Below, in pieces: positions 9,786 through 20,996 of a DNA stretch of 64,000 nt (position 1 is its first letter; each line of letters begins with the position of its first letter). This stretch comes from Hemerocallis citrina (taxonomy: Eukaryota; Streptophyta; Magnoliopsida; Asparagales; Asphodelaceae). The position numbers were made by a program, and so were the translations under genes. The stretch lies in NCBI GenBank assembly GCA_017893485.1, contig CM030366.1:53338568-53402567 (forward strand), in the 5' to 3' direction. The notes under the pieces were generated by a model. That model was not told the origin of the DNA. It did no database searches and saw only the letters and a program-made list of their open reading frames with translations.

Positions 9786-11912
9786 AATCTATAGATCATC
9801 TTCTGAGTACATGTTTCTATATTTTCCACTATTAGATCTTTCCCCTTAACCCTGGCTTGGTTTCTTGTTATTATTACTTAAAGCAAGCATGGACGTGTAC
9901 AAACAAGTCAAGAAACATGGTAAGACAACAAGGGACAAGTACAAGTTGAAAGAAGGATAAGAACGGATGCCAAACGACACATCAAGGGCTAGGACAACGA
10001 AACTTCTAGTTCTGGACAGCAAGACACTACTGTACCAAATCTGATATTCACGTTGCCACAAACATCCAAATGTGGTTCCGTCAGAAAATCTATAAAATAG
10101 ACCCTCGGCCGAATCCAACACATATATACAAGTCAGATAATAATCACAGAAACATGACTCAAAACAGAATTATATACAAAAATCATGTTCAGCCAGAAAT
10201 CACAAGGTTGTATTTCCAAGCATCAAAATGGCATAAAAACTTACTGATTAAATTCAAGAAAATCTGGAGTATTCCCCAGTATGTCTAGCACCAGAAAATA
10301 TAATTTCATAATATTCTAACATGGATAGTATAGCCAAAGAAATTCGGGAAACAGCAAGATACAGCAATTTTGTGAATATGAAATGCTTGACACAACAATA
10401 CTAAAACAACGATATTTTACAAAGTATAACTCGAAATCCAAATCCGTTAAAAGGATGATAAAGTAGATATAGGAGGATACATTTTATGTTTACAAAGTTT
10501 TTACCAACAGCAACTAGAATCAGGTCGAAAACATGGTTATTTACTGAATAGCATGCAAAACTGGAGATATAGTACTTTGTTCACAAGTATAGAATAGTTT
10601 ATAAATGACATCAAATAAATCCACAAAAATTTGGAGTTAATTCCAGTCAAGTCTAGTCATAGCCAGCAAAGTATTAGATCCAAATATTATCTTTAGCATC
10701 AGTATTAAAATAATTAATTACACAGAAATTGCATAAAACAGAATCTGGAATTTCTAACACATTTGTAGAAAAATAGCAATAACTCGAAACTAAAAATTTG
10801 AAACTGAGATTTGTCAAAAACTCTGAAAAATAGATAGCGAGGTCTTCGATTTATGTTCATAAATTAAATTGATTTACTGACCTCAACAAGGTCTAAAATA
10901 CTGAAACAAAACGGGTCAACCGCAAAAACAGAAATCTCTTCTTATGCATTAAATCAAATAGTTCATATGCAACAAATCCAAATTATAATAAAATATAAAA
11001 CATGGTATAATAGATGTCCAAAACAACATGGTATGGTTGTTTCACAAATTTACCACAAGCGATTACAACAAACACATCTAGCATGCAACAAGAGTACAAC
11101 ACATCATGAATCATGAACAACATATATAAATGCATCAAATATCTAGATTATTTCTAAATTATTTTCATGTCATGTGTGTAACAAAGACGACTACGGATGG
11201 ATCAACAAATAGAGACAAGATCTAACAAGGATTTTCATGAGGATGAATCTAGAATCAAAAGTGGCACTACATGCGGTATTTAGTACTTGTATATTCAACA
11301 AAATTTAATACAAGTTACTTGTAATTGACGATGGATCTGACGAGAAAAAGAGAATAACTGGAACAGGTTCCCGTGCACGAACTCAATGCAACGGATCACG
11401 AACACAACGCACGTATCGCCCACGTGCACACAAACCCAAAACTTTGAGAGGTAAAACCACAAGCAACCAAAGACACTATGGCAGCCGGGGGAGGAGGTGT
11501 TCACACCGAGGAGGAACGACAGCGGCCAAGGGACAGCGACGAGGGTTGTCGTGCTGGCTGTGCTGGCTGCTGTCGATGCTGTTTGCCTGGCGCTCGGGAG
11601 AAGGCAGGGAAAGAGGCAGGGAGGCTGTTGTCACTGTTGTTGGGTGCTGTCGCTGTTGTCTTCAGGAGGGAGACGCGACACAGGGGCTGTCACTGGTGCT
11701 TCGCTGGCATCGTGGGGTTGCGGTAGACAGAGGGGGGTACTGGAGTGTGGTCGGCAGGCGGTAGGAGGATCGGGAGATGAGCGGGAGGTCGGGGGGTGCA
11801 CACAGGAGGGTAGAAGGGAGAGAGATATTGGGTGTTGCAGGAGGTAGGAGAATAAGTGAGAGGCTAGGGTTTGATGAATGGGGTAAAAAAATATGAATAT
11901 ATATAGGAGACT

Positions 11913-12535
11913 AGATTTGCCCGTGGGCATGTGCCGTAGCACGTCTTCAGAACGATACAGCATATGAAAAGCTTTGTAAACAGTAAATCAACAATTATTT
12001 AGCTCAAGTTTGAATAGAATGACAATAATAAGTTATAAATAAAAGTCCATGTTTCTATATATATCTATATAATAAAACACAAAGAAAGCTATCAAGTGGC
12101 TCACCTTCATTCCCCCCAAAATCAAAGGTCCAGATCTAACCTCACAAAACATATTTTTCCTCCCAAAATTTCAAACCCCAAAACCAAATTTTTTTCCCCC
12201 AAAACTAAAAAACTCATTACTTTATTACTCTCTCTCTCTCTTTCTCTCTTATCTTTTCACTTTTTCATATTTCTCTCTCCCTACCTCTCCCTCCCATTCT
12301 TTCTTTATTTACTTAGAAATTTAGATTTTCAGATTTCAGGTTTATAAATTTTCAGATTTTTATTTTTTTTATTGCACATGTTATATTGAAAATAGTAAAT
12401 ATATCTCTTCAAATGATAAATTTCATCATTTTCCATACTTAATGTTCTAAGAAGTTAGATTTACACCCCCATTTATAATTATTTTTCAACATATACTAAT
12501 GGAAACATGTAGGCACGTGTCCATGGGCAAATCTA

Positions 12536-12536
<1 letters not shown>
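11913..12536. repeat. Inverted-repeat pair ACTAGATTTGCCC...
   Basis: ACTAGATTTGCCCGTGGGCA at 11913 onward is matched in inverse orientation by TGCC...GGGCAAATCTAGT ending near 12536, with variants at a few bases. The arms (about 25-28 bp) suggest a MITE-like unit inside the U3 of the E2 LTR. No clean target duplication could be fixed because the right flank is a TA microsatellite. Confidence 0.45.
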
Positions 12537-12538
<2 letters not shown>

Positions 12539-12584
<46 letters not shown>

Positions 12585-12593
12585 TAGATAGAT

Positions 12594-12661
<68 letters not shown>
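12539..12661. repeat. Compound microsatellite (TA)n-(TAGA)n-(GA)n
   Basis: About 44 bases of TA, then TAGA units, then about 48 bases of pure GA. Collapse or length error in assembly is likely here. Confidence 0.95.
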
Positions 12662-12665
<4 letters not shown>

Positions 12666-12712
12666 GTTAAATAAATAAAGGAGTTATTTTGGGGGATTTG
12701 AACTTGAGTTTT

Positions 12713-12720
<8 letters not shown>

Positions 12721-12743
<23 letters not shown>

Positions 12744-12813
12744 GAATGTTAGATTTGGGTCTTTGATTTTGGGGGGATTGAAGGGGAGCCACTTGATAGC
12801 TTTCTTTGTATTT

Positions 12814-12852
<39 letters not shown>
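12721..12852. repeat. Poly-G tract and second TA microsatellite
   Basis: A run of about 22 G (12723-12744) follows a T run; a (TA)n tract of about 35 bases lies at 12818-12852. Another G run occurs near 12864-12878 and at 12945-12961. Confidence 0.9.
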
Positions 12853-12855
<3 letters not shown>

Positions 12856-13453
12856 CGAGAGAGGGGGGGGGGGGGGGAGAGAAATAGTTAAATAAATAAA
12901 AGAGTTGTTTTGGGGATTTAAATTTGAGTTTTGTGGGGAAACTTTGGGGGGGGGGGGGGGGAGGGGGAATGTGTTTTGTGAGGTTAGATCTAGGCCTTTG
13001 ATTTTAGGAGGATTGAAGGAGAGCCACTTGATATCTTTCTTTGTGTTTTATTATATAGATATTAGGGTTTAGGGATAAAACGGGTTGGGGATATTTGGGT
13101 TTAAGAAAAAGGAAACCAATAAGAATAGAATAGGGTCTGTTGGGTATTAGGGTATATGGGAGATCCAATAAGAGGTAGGATTATAAGGTTATAGGATTAA
13201 ATGACAATTAGATAGGCCATGAAACAATAATTATAATTAAAAAATTTAGTAGAAGACAATAATTGGACAGAAATGTTAAATCAAGAAAATATCCAAGGCC
13301 ACAAAATAGAATCGAAGGCAAGACAGATAGATTTATATAGAACAAAGAACAATACATGGTTCAGTAGGAAAAGAAGAATACAATAGAACAATTACATAGA
13401 AAAGATAAATACATCCAAAATACAAGAAAATGGAAAACAAGGGTTACAATACT

Positions 13454-13744
13454 GCAAACTACGTGCTCTGCACGTGAATGATCTTTCTACAGTGAATCAA
13501 TTAGGTAGTTACTTTGTGGATCCCACAATTATCCTACCATTGATTACACATCCAATGGTTCTTAAACACCATATCGATTCACACACACTTTTACACAAAA
13601 CACCTCATACATCACTTATTACATTACTACTGAAACATTCACTATTTCATATATCAGATACAATCCAAAGCTGCTACTCGACTCCTCTCTTTAATTCTTC
13701 GATCATTCTATGATCACTCTGCATTGTGGCGTGTATCAACTCCA
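13454..13744 (-). mobile_element. Chromovirus E1, 3' LTR, proximal piece
   Basis: Continues the LTR split by the solo LTR: GCAAACTACGTGCTCTGCA here equals GCAAACTACATGCTCTGCA at 18586 in the other LTR, immediately after the shared ATACT. On the minus strand this LTR begins TGGAGTTGATACACG at 13744, directly behind a polypurine tract. Confidence 0.8.
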
Positions 13745-13758
13745 CCCCCCCATCTTTT
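13745..13758 (-). promoter_or_regulatory. Polypurine tract of E1
   Basis: The minus strand reads AAAAGATGGGGGGG just before the LTR start TGGAG. It would prime plus-strand DNA synthesis. Confidence 0.6.
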
Positions 13759-13759
13759 G

Positions 13760-13989
13760 AGACATTGACTCAAGGTCGAAAAGAGAAAATCGATGCACCA
13801 AATCCCAATATGGCTCCTATGTGGCTAAATCTGCACTTTGATTTTTCCACTTAATCAAAACCTCTGAAACCAATCTCTTCCCTTTGATCATAGCTCTCCT
13901 ATCCAAAATCAACTCTGGCTCCATGAGGGCTTTGTATACTGTAGGTGGTCCAGACCTCTAAACTTCTACGGCAACACCCAAATGCTTCC
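13760..13989 (-). pseudogene. E1 chromodomain at the C-terminus of pol
   Basis: The minus-strand frame reads ILDRRAMIKGKRLVSEVLIK followed by the W and K of a chromodomain beta-sheet, then a second tryptophan context before the polypurine tract. A C-terminal chromodomain identifies the element as a chromovirus; such domains bind histone marks and steer integration. The frame holds a stop where a tryptophan codon is expected (about 13823) and is not contiguous with the integrase frame. Confidence 0.55.
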
Positions 13990-15412
13990 TCAAATGAGAA
14001 ATATGAAACACTTGATGGATTCTCGCATCCAATGGTAGATCCAACTTATAAGAAACTGTCCCAATTCTCTCAAGGACCCTAATGGTCCATAGTATAATGG
14101 TGGAAGTTTTTGTATAGCCCTTGCAAACACTGGCATCTGTCTATATGGATGCAACTTAAGATATACCAAATCACCCACTACAAATTCCTTCTCCACCCTA
14201 CGAGCATCAACATACTTTTTCATTCTTTGTTGAGTTGCTTTCAAATGATCCTTCAAGAGTTGTAGGTGAATATCTCTCGAAAGTAATGCCTACTCCACTT
14301 GTGGGTTAGTAGCAGTATAAGGAACATAAGAAATCAATATGGGGGGAGCTCAACCATACAAAATCTCATACAGAGTAGTTTTGGTAGAGCTGTGCCAAGT
14401 TGTGTTATACCAATATTCTGCCCACAACAACCAACTACTCCACCCCTAGGGTTGTGATGACAAAAACATCGAAGATAGGTCTCTAAACACGAATTAACTA
14501 CTTTGGTTTTTCCATCAGTCTGAAGGTGGTACACAGTGGAAAATTTCAGCTAAGTTCCTTGCAGTTTGAGGGTCTCCTTCATCAAATTGCTTGTAAAGAC
14601 TTCCCCTCTATCACATATAGTTGAAATTGACATTCCATACAGCTTGAATGCAGCTGTAGTCAGTACTTGCACTACTGGTAGCTATATATGGATGTTGTAT
14701 AGGGAAGAAGTTGGCATAATTACTCAACCTATCTGCGACCACCAAAATGACTGAGAATTTGTGACCGAGTGGAAGGCCCTCAATAAAATCCATACTCGCA
14801 TGCTGCCACACTTTACCGGGGACTGATAAGGGTTGTAATAACCCTGATGGAAGTTAAGAAACATACTTGCTAGTTTGGCATACAGTACATTCCCGAACAT
14901 ATGCTTTAACATCTCCTTCAATTCCTTTCCACCAAAAAGATCTGCGGAGGCTCTACATTGTCTTATCATAACCTAAATGGCCACTTATAAGAGAATCATG
15001 GTGTTCATGTATCAAAAGTTGTCTAAATGGAGAGGTAGGACTGGTTAATACCTTTGATTCTTTTGTACCAAACCCCCCGAACCTGATGAAACTTGCCATA
15101 AGAAGAATTTGCAACCGTGAAAACTAACTCTTTGAAATATTCATCCACCTCATTCATCTTCACTATTTCTTTCCACCAATCAGCAACTAATAAGAACAGT
15201 TGTGCAAAATAACAATCCATGTCCCTTCTCGACAACCTATCAGCCAGAATATTATCCCTTCCTTTTTTATATTCAACCTCAAAATTGAATCCATAAAGCT
15301 TGACTAACCATGAATGTTGAGCTTCAGTAGATAACCTCTGGTCCAAGAGGTATTTTATGGTTGGTGATCTATTCGAATGACAAATTTCCTTCCAAATAAG
15401 TATTGTTTCCAC
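13990..15412 (-). pseudogene. pol: E1 RNase H end and integrase remnant
   Basis: Successive minus-strand frames at 15412-15023, 14969-14724, 14811-14611, 14534-14334 and 14256-13990 carry, in order, the RNase H tail (KGRDNILADRLSRRD), the Cys pair of the integrase zinc finger, the first catalytic Asp context (MDFIEGLPLG), an HLQTDGKT motif and the [13 protein letters not shown] motif of the C-terminal integrase fold. Five frames and many stops show long decay. The order matches a Ty3/Gypsy pol and its neighbours. Confidence 0.8.
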
Positions 15413-16461
15413 TTCTTCACCGCAAGCAATATTGCAAGCATTTCATTCTCGTATGCAGACCAATGCAAGCTCTTCCCTTTAATGCCTTGACTAATATAAG
15501 CAATAGGATGCTTGTTTTGGAAAAGTACAACCCCATTGCCCTCCTTGCAGGTATCACATTCCTCTACAAATGTATCTTCAAAGTTTGGTAGTTGCAATAC
15601 ATGAGCAGTAGATAAGGCATTTTTTAGTTGTTCAAAAGCTTCCTGAGCCCTGTCATTCCACACAAATCCATCCTTCTTCGTTAGAGCAGTGAGAGGAGCT
15701 GCAATGGACCCATAATTCCTGATAAATTTTCTATAATAACCAGTGTAACCCAAAAATCCACGAAGTGCTTTGATAGTCTTTGGCTTTGGCCATTGTTGTA
15801 CTGCAACAACTTTCTCAGGGTCAACTGCAATTCCCCCATCAGAGACCACATGACCCAAGTATTCCAACTTTGTTTGGCCAAAATTACATTTAGATCGTTT
15901 AACAAAGAGTTTATTTTGTCTAAGGATCTCCAAAACCTTGCTGAGATGTTGAAGATGATGAAGATGATCCTACCAAGTGTGACTAAACACCAATATATCA
16001 TCAAAAAATACTAAAACAAACTTGCACAAATGAGGCCTAAATATGTCATTCATCAATGATTGAATAGTAGATGGGGCATTACTTAATCCAAACGACAGGA
16101 CCAGAATTTCATAATGAACACTATGAGTTCTAAAAGTTGTCTTTGCAACATCAGCTGCAAACATTCTAATTTGATCATACCCCGATCGTAAATCCAACTT
16201 AGTGAAAAACTCTGAACCATGTAATTCATCTAAGAGATCATCAATAATTGGAATCTATTACTTATCTTTGACAGTTTGATGGTTTAATGTCCTGTAGTTA
16301 ACACACATACTCCATGATTCATCATATTTCTTGACTAGAACAAATGGTGAAGAATAGGAGCATGTGCTGGGTCGAATAACACCTTGAGTCAGCATATCAT
16401 CAATTATCACCTCAATAGCATTCTTTTGCTCAAAGGAACGCATATATGGCTTGATGCACAC
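15355..16461 (-). pseudogene. pol: E1 reverse transcriptase and RNase H
   Basis: Frames 16461-16258, 16197-15970 and 15933-15355 (192 aa, the longest) cover reverse transcriptase: [32 protein letters not shown], the catalytic box FFDDILVFS (normally F/YxDD), then KCNFGQTKLEYLGHVV and GFLGYTGYYRKFI. RNase H follows, where the catalytic Asp is recognisable in VEECDT and SLHWSAYENEMLAILLAVKK. Breaks at about 16255 and 15960 make it non-functional. The sequence clearly belongs to a plant chromovirus; I do not assign a sublineage. Confidence 0.88.
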
Positions 16462-16620
16462 AGGCTTTACCAGCCACTAATGGAATCTGATGATCACATG
16501 ATCTGTTGGGTGGTAGTCTGTTTGGTTCTTCAAATGTATACTGATAACTCTGTAACAATGAATTCAAATATGGAGGCAAAACTTGTTTGGGAGGCTGATT
16601 AGTTGTTGAGGAAATGAACA

Positions 16621-17020
16621 TTACAAATCCCCTATGAGTTTGGAATGCAGTTTATTTGCTTCTTTCACAGGCAGCAGTTGTGTGGAGCTTGGTTGAAGAC
16701 CCTTTAAAACCCAATTAGTGCCTTGATGTAAAAATTTGAGCTGCTTCTCAATCAAGTTAACCGTAACTTCTTTAACTTGTTTAATCCATTTTTCACCCAA
16801 CACAGCATCATGACCCCCAATAAGGAATACAAGAAAGTCATCTACAAATTCATACCCTTGACAAGCTATCTTAACTCCTGAACATAAGCCACTACCTTCA
16901 ACTTCTCTTCCTCCAGCCACCCGTACATTAAAATATTGCTTAATGGAAAGCTACAACCATGTCTTTTCCAAAACAAATAGATCAATATAGTTGTGGGTCG
17001 CCCCACTATCCATCAGAATG
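16621..17020 (-). pseudogene. pol: E1 aspartic protease remnant
   Basis: MDSGATHNYID, read on the minus strand at about 17015-16983, holds the retropepsin D-S/T-G triad. The following frame (16920-16621) shows FVDDFLVFLIGGHDAVLGEKW, matching the I/VLG-xxW end of plant Ty3 proteases. Stops separate the two parts. Confidence 0.7.
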
Positions 17021-17189
17021 TGTATATCATGACCATTGAGTTGTCCCTTTAAAATGAGACACTCAGTGTTGACTCCAGTACTCAAAGTTGTGCACAATTG
17101 GTTGCTCTGCATATCTGTAGGCATCTTGGTAGAATCATAGCAACTATGAACTGATTTAATGCCTCTTCATCCTGAATAGAGAACATATC

Positions 17190-18227
17190 TCACTCACCCT
17201 CAATGCACATATAAGTTTTATTCTTATACACATGCCCTGGTAAAAATTTCTCATCACAACCAAAGCACAATCCCTTCTTACGTCTCTCCCATATCTCATT
17301 TGGGCTTAGCTTCCTCAAAGTTGGAGTAGCAGTGACTGTTTGAGGTTTCGGTGGTGGGTGTGTTGATGAATTTGGTGTAAGTGAGGAGGTGGAACCCTGT
17401 GAAAATGCAGGACTATACTGAGGTCTAAAGGAGCTTCTACTCATTTGATTCAAAGAATTGAATTTCTTTTCATATTTGAGTGCAACTCTAAAAACTTCTC
17501 CCAATGATTGTGGTTCAGCCATGTCTACATGATGCTGAATTTCTTTCTTGAGGCCACTAAGAAATTGTTGCACTAAATATGACTCACTCACTCCATCAAC
17601 AAGACACTACAACCTCTCAAACTTTTGCTGATACTCCAGAACTGTAGTAGTCTGCTCTAACCTGCAAAGTGTTTTAGCTGCATTTTCATAAATCCCCGAA
17701 TCAAACCTATTGCAGATACCTTCTTTAAATTGCCTCAATGTTACAACACCCTCATCGATCTTAAGAAACCACCGACACCATTACACTGCCTCTTCTTTAA
17801 GAAAGAAATATGCTACCCACACCTTTGCATCACCCATAATACGGTATATCTCAAAATAATGCTCCATTTGGAACAACCAGTTAAGAACATCTCCACTACC
17901 AGAGAAATGAATCACATCCAATTTTGGGGGTTTAGGAAAAAAATTCAGCACCAAATTGATAAGATCTTCTCCCTATTCATTATAGTTTATACTCCTATGC
18001 TCTGAACCAAAATCTGCTTCTAAAGAAAATCGATAAAGATCTTGCTTACCTCCAACTTTGTATGGTGAAATTGGCCCTACTGGACCAGGATCTTCTTTAT
18101 TTAGCTTCCCTGCTGCAATAAAACTCACCACCTGATGCACCAAATGCTGTAATTGGACAAGAACAGCTTGCAATTGCATCACAACCTCTTGAACTTGATT
18201 CTCAACCCCCAACATTCTTTCTTCCAA
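17190..18227 (-). pseudogene. gag: E1 gag remnant
   Basis: The 18227-17973 frame begins with a leucine/glutamine-rich coiled coil. The 17591-17190 frame carries the end of the gag capsid fold (VQQFLSGLKKEIQHHVD) and a nucleocapsid motif LCFGCDEKFLPGH in which the last expected cysteine reads tyrosine. The stretch between (17970-17600) is the capsid core in broken frames. The normal start is not readable because stops precede 18227. Confidence 0.7.
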
Positions 18228-18349
18228 GAATTGTTATCTCTAATGCAAATCCAACTACGGAGCTCCACCCAAAACTCCATTAGTGACCCGTGGTCCTGTT
18301 TCTTGATGGACATCGGCATCATTCTTCAAGTTCACCTGAGAATCGAACT

Positions 18350-18361
18350 AATCTGATACCA
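18350..18361 (-). promoter_or_regulatory. E1 primer binding site (initiator tRNA-Met type)
   Basis: Minus strand TGGTATCAGATT lies two bases downstream of the LTR end ...CCCCA. TGGTATCAGA is complementary to the 3' end of plant initiator tRNA-Met. Confidence 0.75.
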
Positions 18362-18363
18362 GT

Positions 18364-18649
18364 TGGGGCGGTTCCGTTGGAGCCATCACTGCAACTATAG
18401 CTTTCTGCAATTTGTTAGCCATGGATTAATGGTGAGATTGGTATAATTGGGATTATGAGGAAGAAGGAAAGAGTGGAGGATTGGGGAAGAACACGGACTC
18501 TTAATGAAATCAAGAAAGGAGAAAGAAACAGTTAGCTCAAATGATTGACGACGCTAATGGTGCCATCCCCTTCTTATTTATACTGCAAACTACATGCTCT
18601 GCATGTGAACAAACTTTCTATAGTGAATTAGTTAGGCAATTACATTGTG
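18364..18649 (-). mobile_element. Chromovirus E1, 5' LTR, truncated
   Basis: Matches 8602-8822 plus 13454-13520 and then stops matching at 18649, where a Copia LTR begins. The remaining roughly 220 bp of this LTR expected from the other copy are missing from the window. Confidence 0.78.
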
Positions 18650-19341
18650 TGTTAGGAAAACTGAGGATCTTGTTGAATCTTTGACACAATCAATACAAAC
18701 CACCAAGCAAAACTAGATCACACCAATGACACAAAGCACACAAAAATTGTTCCGGTTGGGGCTTTCGCCTTAATCTGGGGGAGGAAGAATTGATATATTA
18801 TTTTAACTAGAGAAGATACAAGAATATTGTAATTCTCACCACGATCCTCTCTCAAGCCTAACTGGAACTTGGTTTATGCTTACAATGGAGAAACTCTCTC
18901 ACCCTCTTATATTAGGTACTCTCTTCTTCTATTCGACACTCAATAGAATCATCTCGTTCTATGAGCCGTTTACATTGCATTTACAGATATAGAGAAATCC
19001 TAGTTTAGATATCTTGATAAAATAGCCATCCGATGTATACTGAAGAGATAAACATACAATTAGAGCCGTACGATCTAATCAGAAGATGAAGTGGGCTTCA
19101 ATCAAATCAACAAACCCGCACCCAAAAAATTCCATCAGCGCTGCGGACGGTTTACTGCACATAATTGCGGTCGACTGCAAATCCCAGACCATCAACTCGA
19201 GAAGGTGACAGTCCCTTTCTCTGTTGGCTGCTACTGCTGCTGATTATTTCTCCTTCTCTTTGATCATTCGCTTCGAACCCTCTACTTGTATCACCATCTT
19301 CTTTTCACACCGAATATGTATGCAAGACATAAAACCCAACA
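18650..19341 (-). mobile_element. Copia-type 3' LTR, 692 bp
   Basis: Termini are TGTTAGG at 18650 and CCCAACA at 19341 on the plus strand, i.e. TGTTGGG...CCTAACA on the minus strand, with an adjacent purine-rich AAGGTGGAGAT. Short TGTTRGG...CCYAACA LTRs with this polypurine tract are typical of Ty1/Copia. It cuts into the E1 LTR; a matching target duplication on the right is not found because the rest of the element is gone. Confidence 0.72.
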
Positions 19342-19532
19342 ATCTCCACCTTGGAATGCATACTCATTAATCCATACCTGTGTGTTTTAAAATTCTTCTA
19401 GATCTTTCTTCTTCGCTTTGTAAATAACACGTTTCTATGGCTTCTTCTGCTAGTTGAACAAACCTCCACCTATTTTTCTCCAGCTGTATGCCCCCCCTCA
19501 AGGGCACAGTTACCATTTGTAATGCTCCACCC
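19342..19532 (-). mobile_element. Copia 3' tail and internal part of a small LTR element
   Basis: 19342-19353 is the polypurine tract of the Copia LTR. Next, up to about 19480, the minus strand is a purine-rich tail without recognisable domains. 19480-19532 seems to belong to the small LTR element whose primer site follows. The exact junction is not visible. Confidence 0.4.
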
Positions 19533-19545
19533 TCTTTGATACCAT
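19533..19545 (-). promoter_or_regulatory. Primer binding site of the minus-strand small LTR element
   Basis: Minus strand TGGTATCAAAGAG, two bases after the LTR terminus ...GCGTTACA. Similar to the initiator tRNA-Met complement. Confidence 0.6.
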
Positions 19546-19547
19546 TT

Positions 19548-20017
19548 GTAACGCTCTGCCCCAATACTCAGATAATTTTTATTAATTTTTTGTATTATTT
19601 ATAGTACAATTGCCCACCACATGCTGCCTCTCAAAAGGTGGTTAACCAATTAGGTGACTGTTGATCATGGGAAATTATATTTATTATTTATTAATTCTTG
19701 TTAACTCCTGATATGGGACAATTTCAACTCACATCCCCCTCTCTCTCTCTTGCGTTGAAGTCACCAGCACAGCAAAGCCCGAGCGAGCCCCATGTGATGT
19801 CAGCACCCAAAAAGCACATAGCGCCCAACTGAGCTCTCAATTCTTTGCGTGGCCCCCCCTCTTCTGACACCCCCACGTGAGCACAGCAACCCAACACCCC
19901 CATCTTAAATATTTCCAATTTCATTTAATTCCATGTAACACCCCCCATAGGAAACTCCTATAGACCACCTACTTACTTTATAAATAATTCTTATATATAT
20001 TCTATATATATATAATT

Positions 20018-20096
<79 letters not shown>

Positions 20097-20114
20097 TTAA
20101 CACGGGGTGTTACA
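19548..20114 (-). mobile_element. LTR of a small non-autonomous element (copy on minus strand)
   Basis: On the minus strand it starts TGTAACACCCCGTGTTAAG at 20114 and ends ...GAGCGTTACA at 19548. The segment GCCCACC...CTACCT...GATRTGGGACAA is shared with the reverse complement of the plus-strand LTR at 20201-20672, with strong divergence. It includes a TA tract of about 70 bases (20023-20092). Confidence 0.65.
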
Positions 20115-20200
20115 GAGTGTATGTAACACCCCGTAATTTAAAAGAGATATAAAAGAGTAGTATATATATATATTCTTAACACGGGGTGTTACAGAATGTA
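20115..20200. repeat. Palindromic hinge between head-to-head LTRs
   Basis: A 72-bp unit (20122-20193) with ends TGTAACACCCCGT and ACGGGGTGTTACA, flanked by GAGTGTA (20115-20121) and GAATGTA (20194-20200). It fuses the start of a plus LTR to the inverted start of a minus LTR and repeats the pattern of the neighbouring LTR starts. Confidence 0.75.
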
Positions 20201-20238
20201 TGTAACACCCCGTAATTTCAAAGAGATATAAAAGAGTA

Positions 20239-20292
<54 letters not shown>

Positions 20293-20672
20293 GATATATG
20301 AAGAGTTCCATGGGATTTGTGCATGGAAGGGGGCCCACGGGAAGGCAACAGCAAGTTGGGTTGTGTTTGCCTGCTGGAGTGTGATGACGATAGCTGGGGC
20401 CCGCTCGGGATTGAGGCAGCGTGCAGCTGCACCTGCTGATGTCACATGGTGACATGGAGAGTGGTGGGGACCATGCCAACTGCTACTGTTTGTCCTGCAG
20501 GAGAGAGTAGGAGGTGTGGAATTTGTCCCACATCGGGAGTTTGCAAAAATTAATTAAATATATATATAGTTTCCTAGGATTAAAGGTCACCAATAAGCTA
20601 TAACACCTTTACGAGGTAGCCTGCGGTGGGCAGTTATTTGCTAAAATCGCTGATCGAGGCCCGGGCGTTACA
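20201..20672 (+). mobile_element. 5' LTR of a TRIM/LARD-like element, 472 bp
   Basis: Starts TGTAACACCCCGTAATTT and ends GGGCGTTACA, followed after two bases by a primer site. It contains a TA tract at about 20243-20284 and no coding sequence. Confidence 0.75.
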
Positions 20673-20906
20673 AATAGCATCAGAGCCGACTTTCGACACC
20701 GATGTGGGTAAAAGTGGAGTGTGTCATGTATGTCTGAGAGGGAATCGTGGTCAGTACGCTGGCGGTGTAGCCAGGGGCAGTACGCTAAGATTTGATTGAA
20801 TCAGGTGTACGCCACTCCACATCAATTAGAAAGGAGGATCCTGCGCTATGTTGCAAGTCCCGGCTTCAGCGAGGACGTTGAATGCTTAAGGGGGGGGGGG
20901 GGTGTC
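20673..20906 (+). mobile_element. 234-bp internal region of the TRIM/LARD-like element
   Basis: The entire distance from LTR end to polypurine tract is 234 bp, with no gag or pol. AAGGGGGGGGGGGGGG at 20887-20902 is the polypurine tract. With so little interior it must have been mobilised in trans. Confidence 0.72.
20675..20687 (+). promoter_or_regulatory. Primer binding site (initiator tRNA-Met-like)
   Basis: TAGCATCAGAGCC differs by two bases from the TGGTATCAGAGCC seen in Tekay-A at 29676. Confidence 0.65.
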
Positions 20907-20924
20907 TGTAACACCCCGTGTTAA

Positions 20925-20984
<60 letters not shown>

Positions 20985-20996
20985 TTCAAAGATATA
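20907..20996 (+). mobile_element. 3' LTR of the TRIM/LARD-like element, truncated at 90 bp
   Basis: TGTAACACCCCGTGTTAAG followed by a TA tract, then cut at 20997 where another LTR begins. Confidence 0.68.

Larger units (their letters stand above)
12061..13062. repeat. Large fold-back: about 90-bp inverted arms plus a third copy
   Basis: 12061-12151 (TATATAATAAAACACAAAG...CCTCACAAAACA) is the reverse complement of 12971-13062 at about 88 percent by eye; a partial copy in the right-arm orientation lies at 12749-12823. Between them are poly-G, GA and TA tracts. The left arm lies inside the 11913-12536 repeat pair, so the two inverted structures interlock. Confidence 0.65.
8823..13448 (-). mobile_element. 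Solo LTR E2, 4.6 kb, Ty3/Gypsy-type, TSD ATACT
   Basis: Ends are TGTCACGCCCCG at 8823 and GGGTTACA at 13448, flanked on both sides by ATACT (8818-8822 and 13449-13453). On the minus strand it therefore reads TGTAACCC...GGGGCGTGACA, a Ty3-type LTR. The 52637-54345 segment ends with closely similar sequence (TCGCTGG...ATTCCGTA...GCGGGGCGTGACA), so the two are related. No primer site, gag or pol is present between the ends. The interior includes a GC-rich tract (11460-11850), a fold-back cluster and microsatellites. Confidence 0.85.

Noticed and set aside
11444..11963. GC-rich overlapping open frames (up to 116 aa) on both strands
   Set aside because: They lie inside the solo LTR E2, are low-complexity (Gly/Arg/Cys/Val repeats), overlap in several frames and show no domain. 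High GC alone explains the openness.
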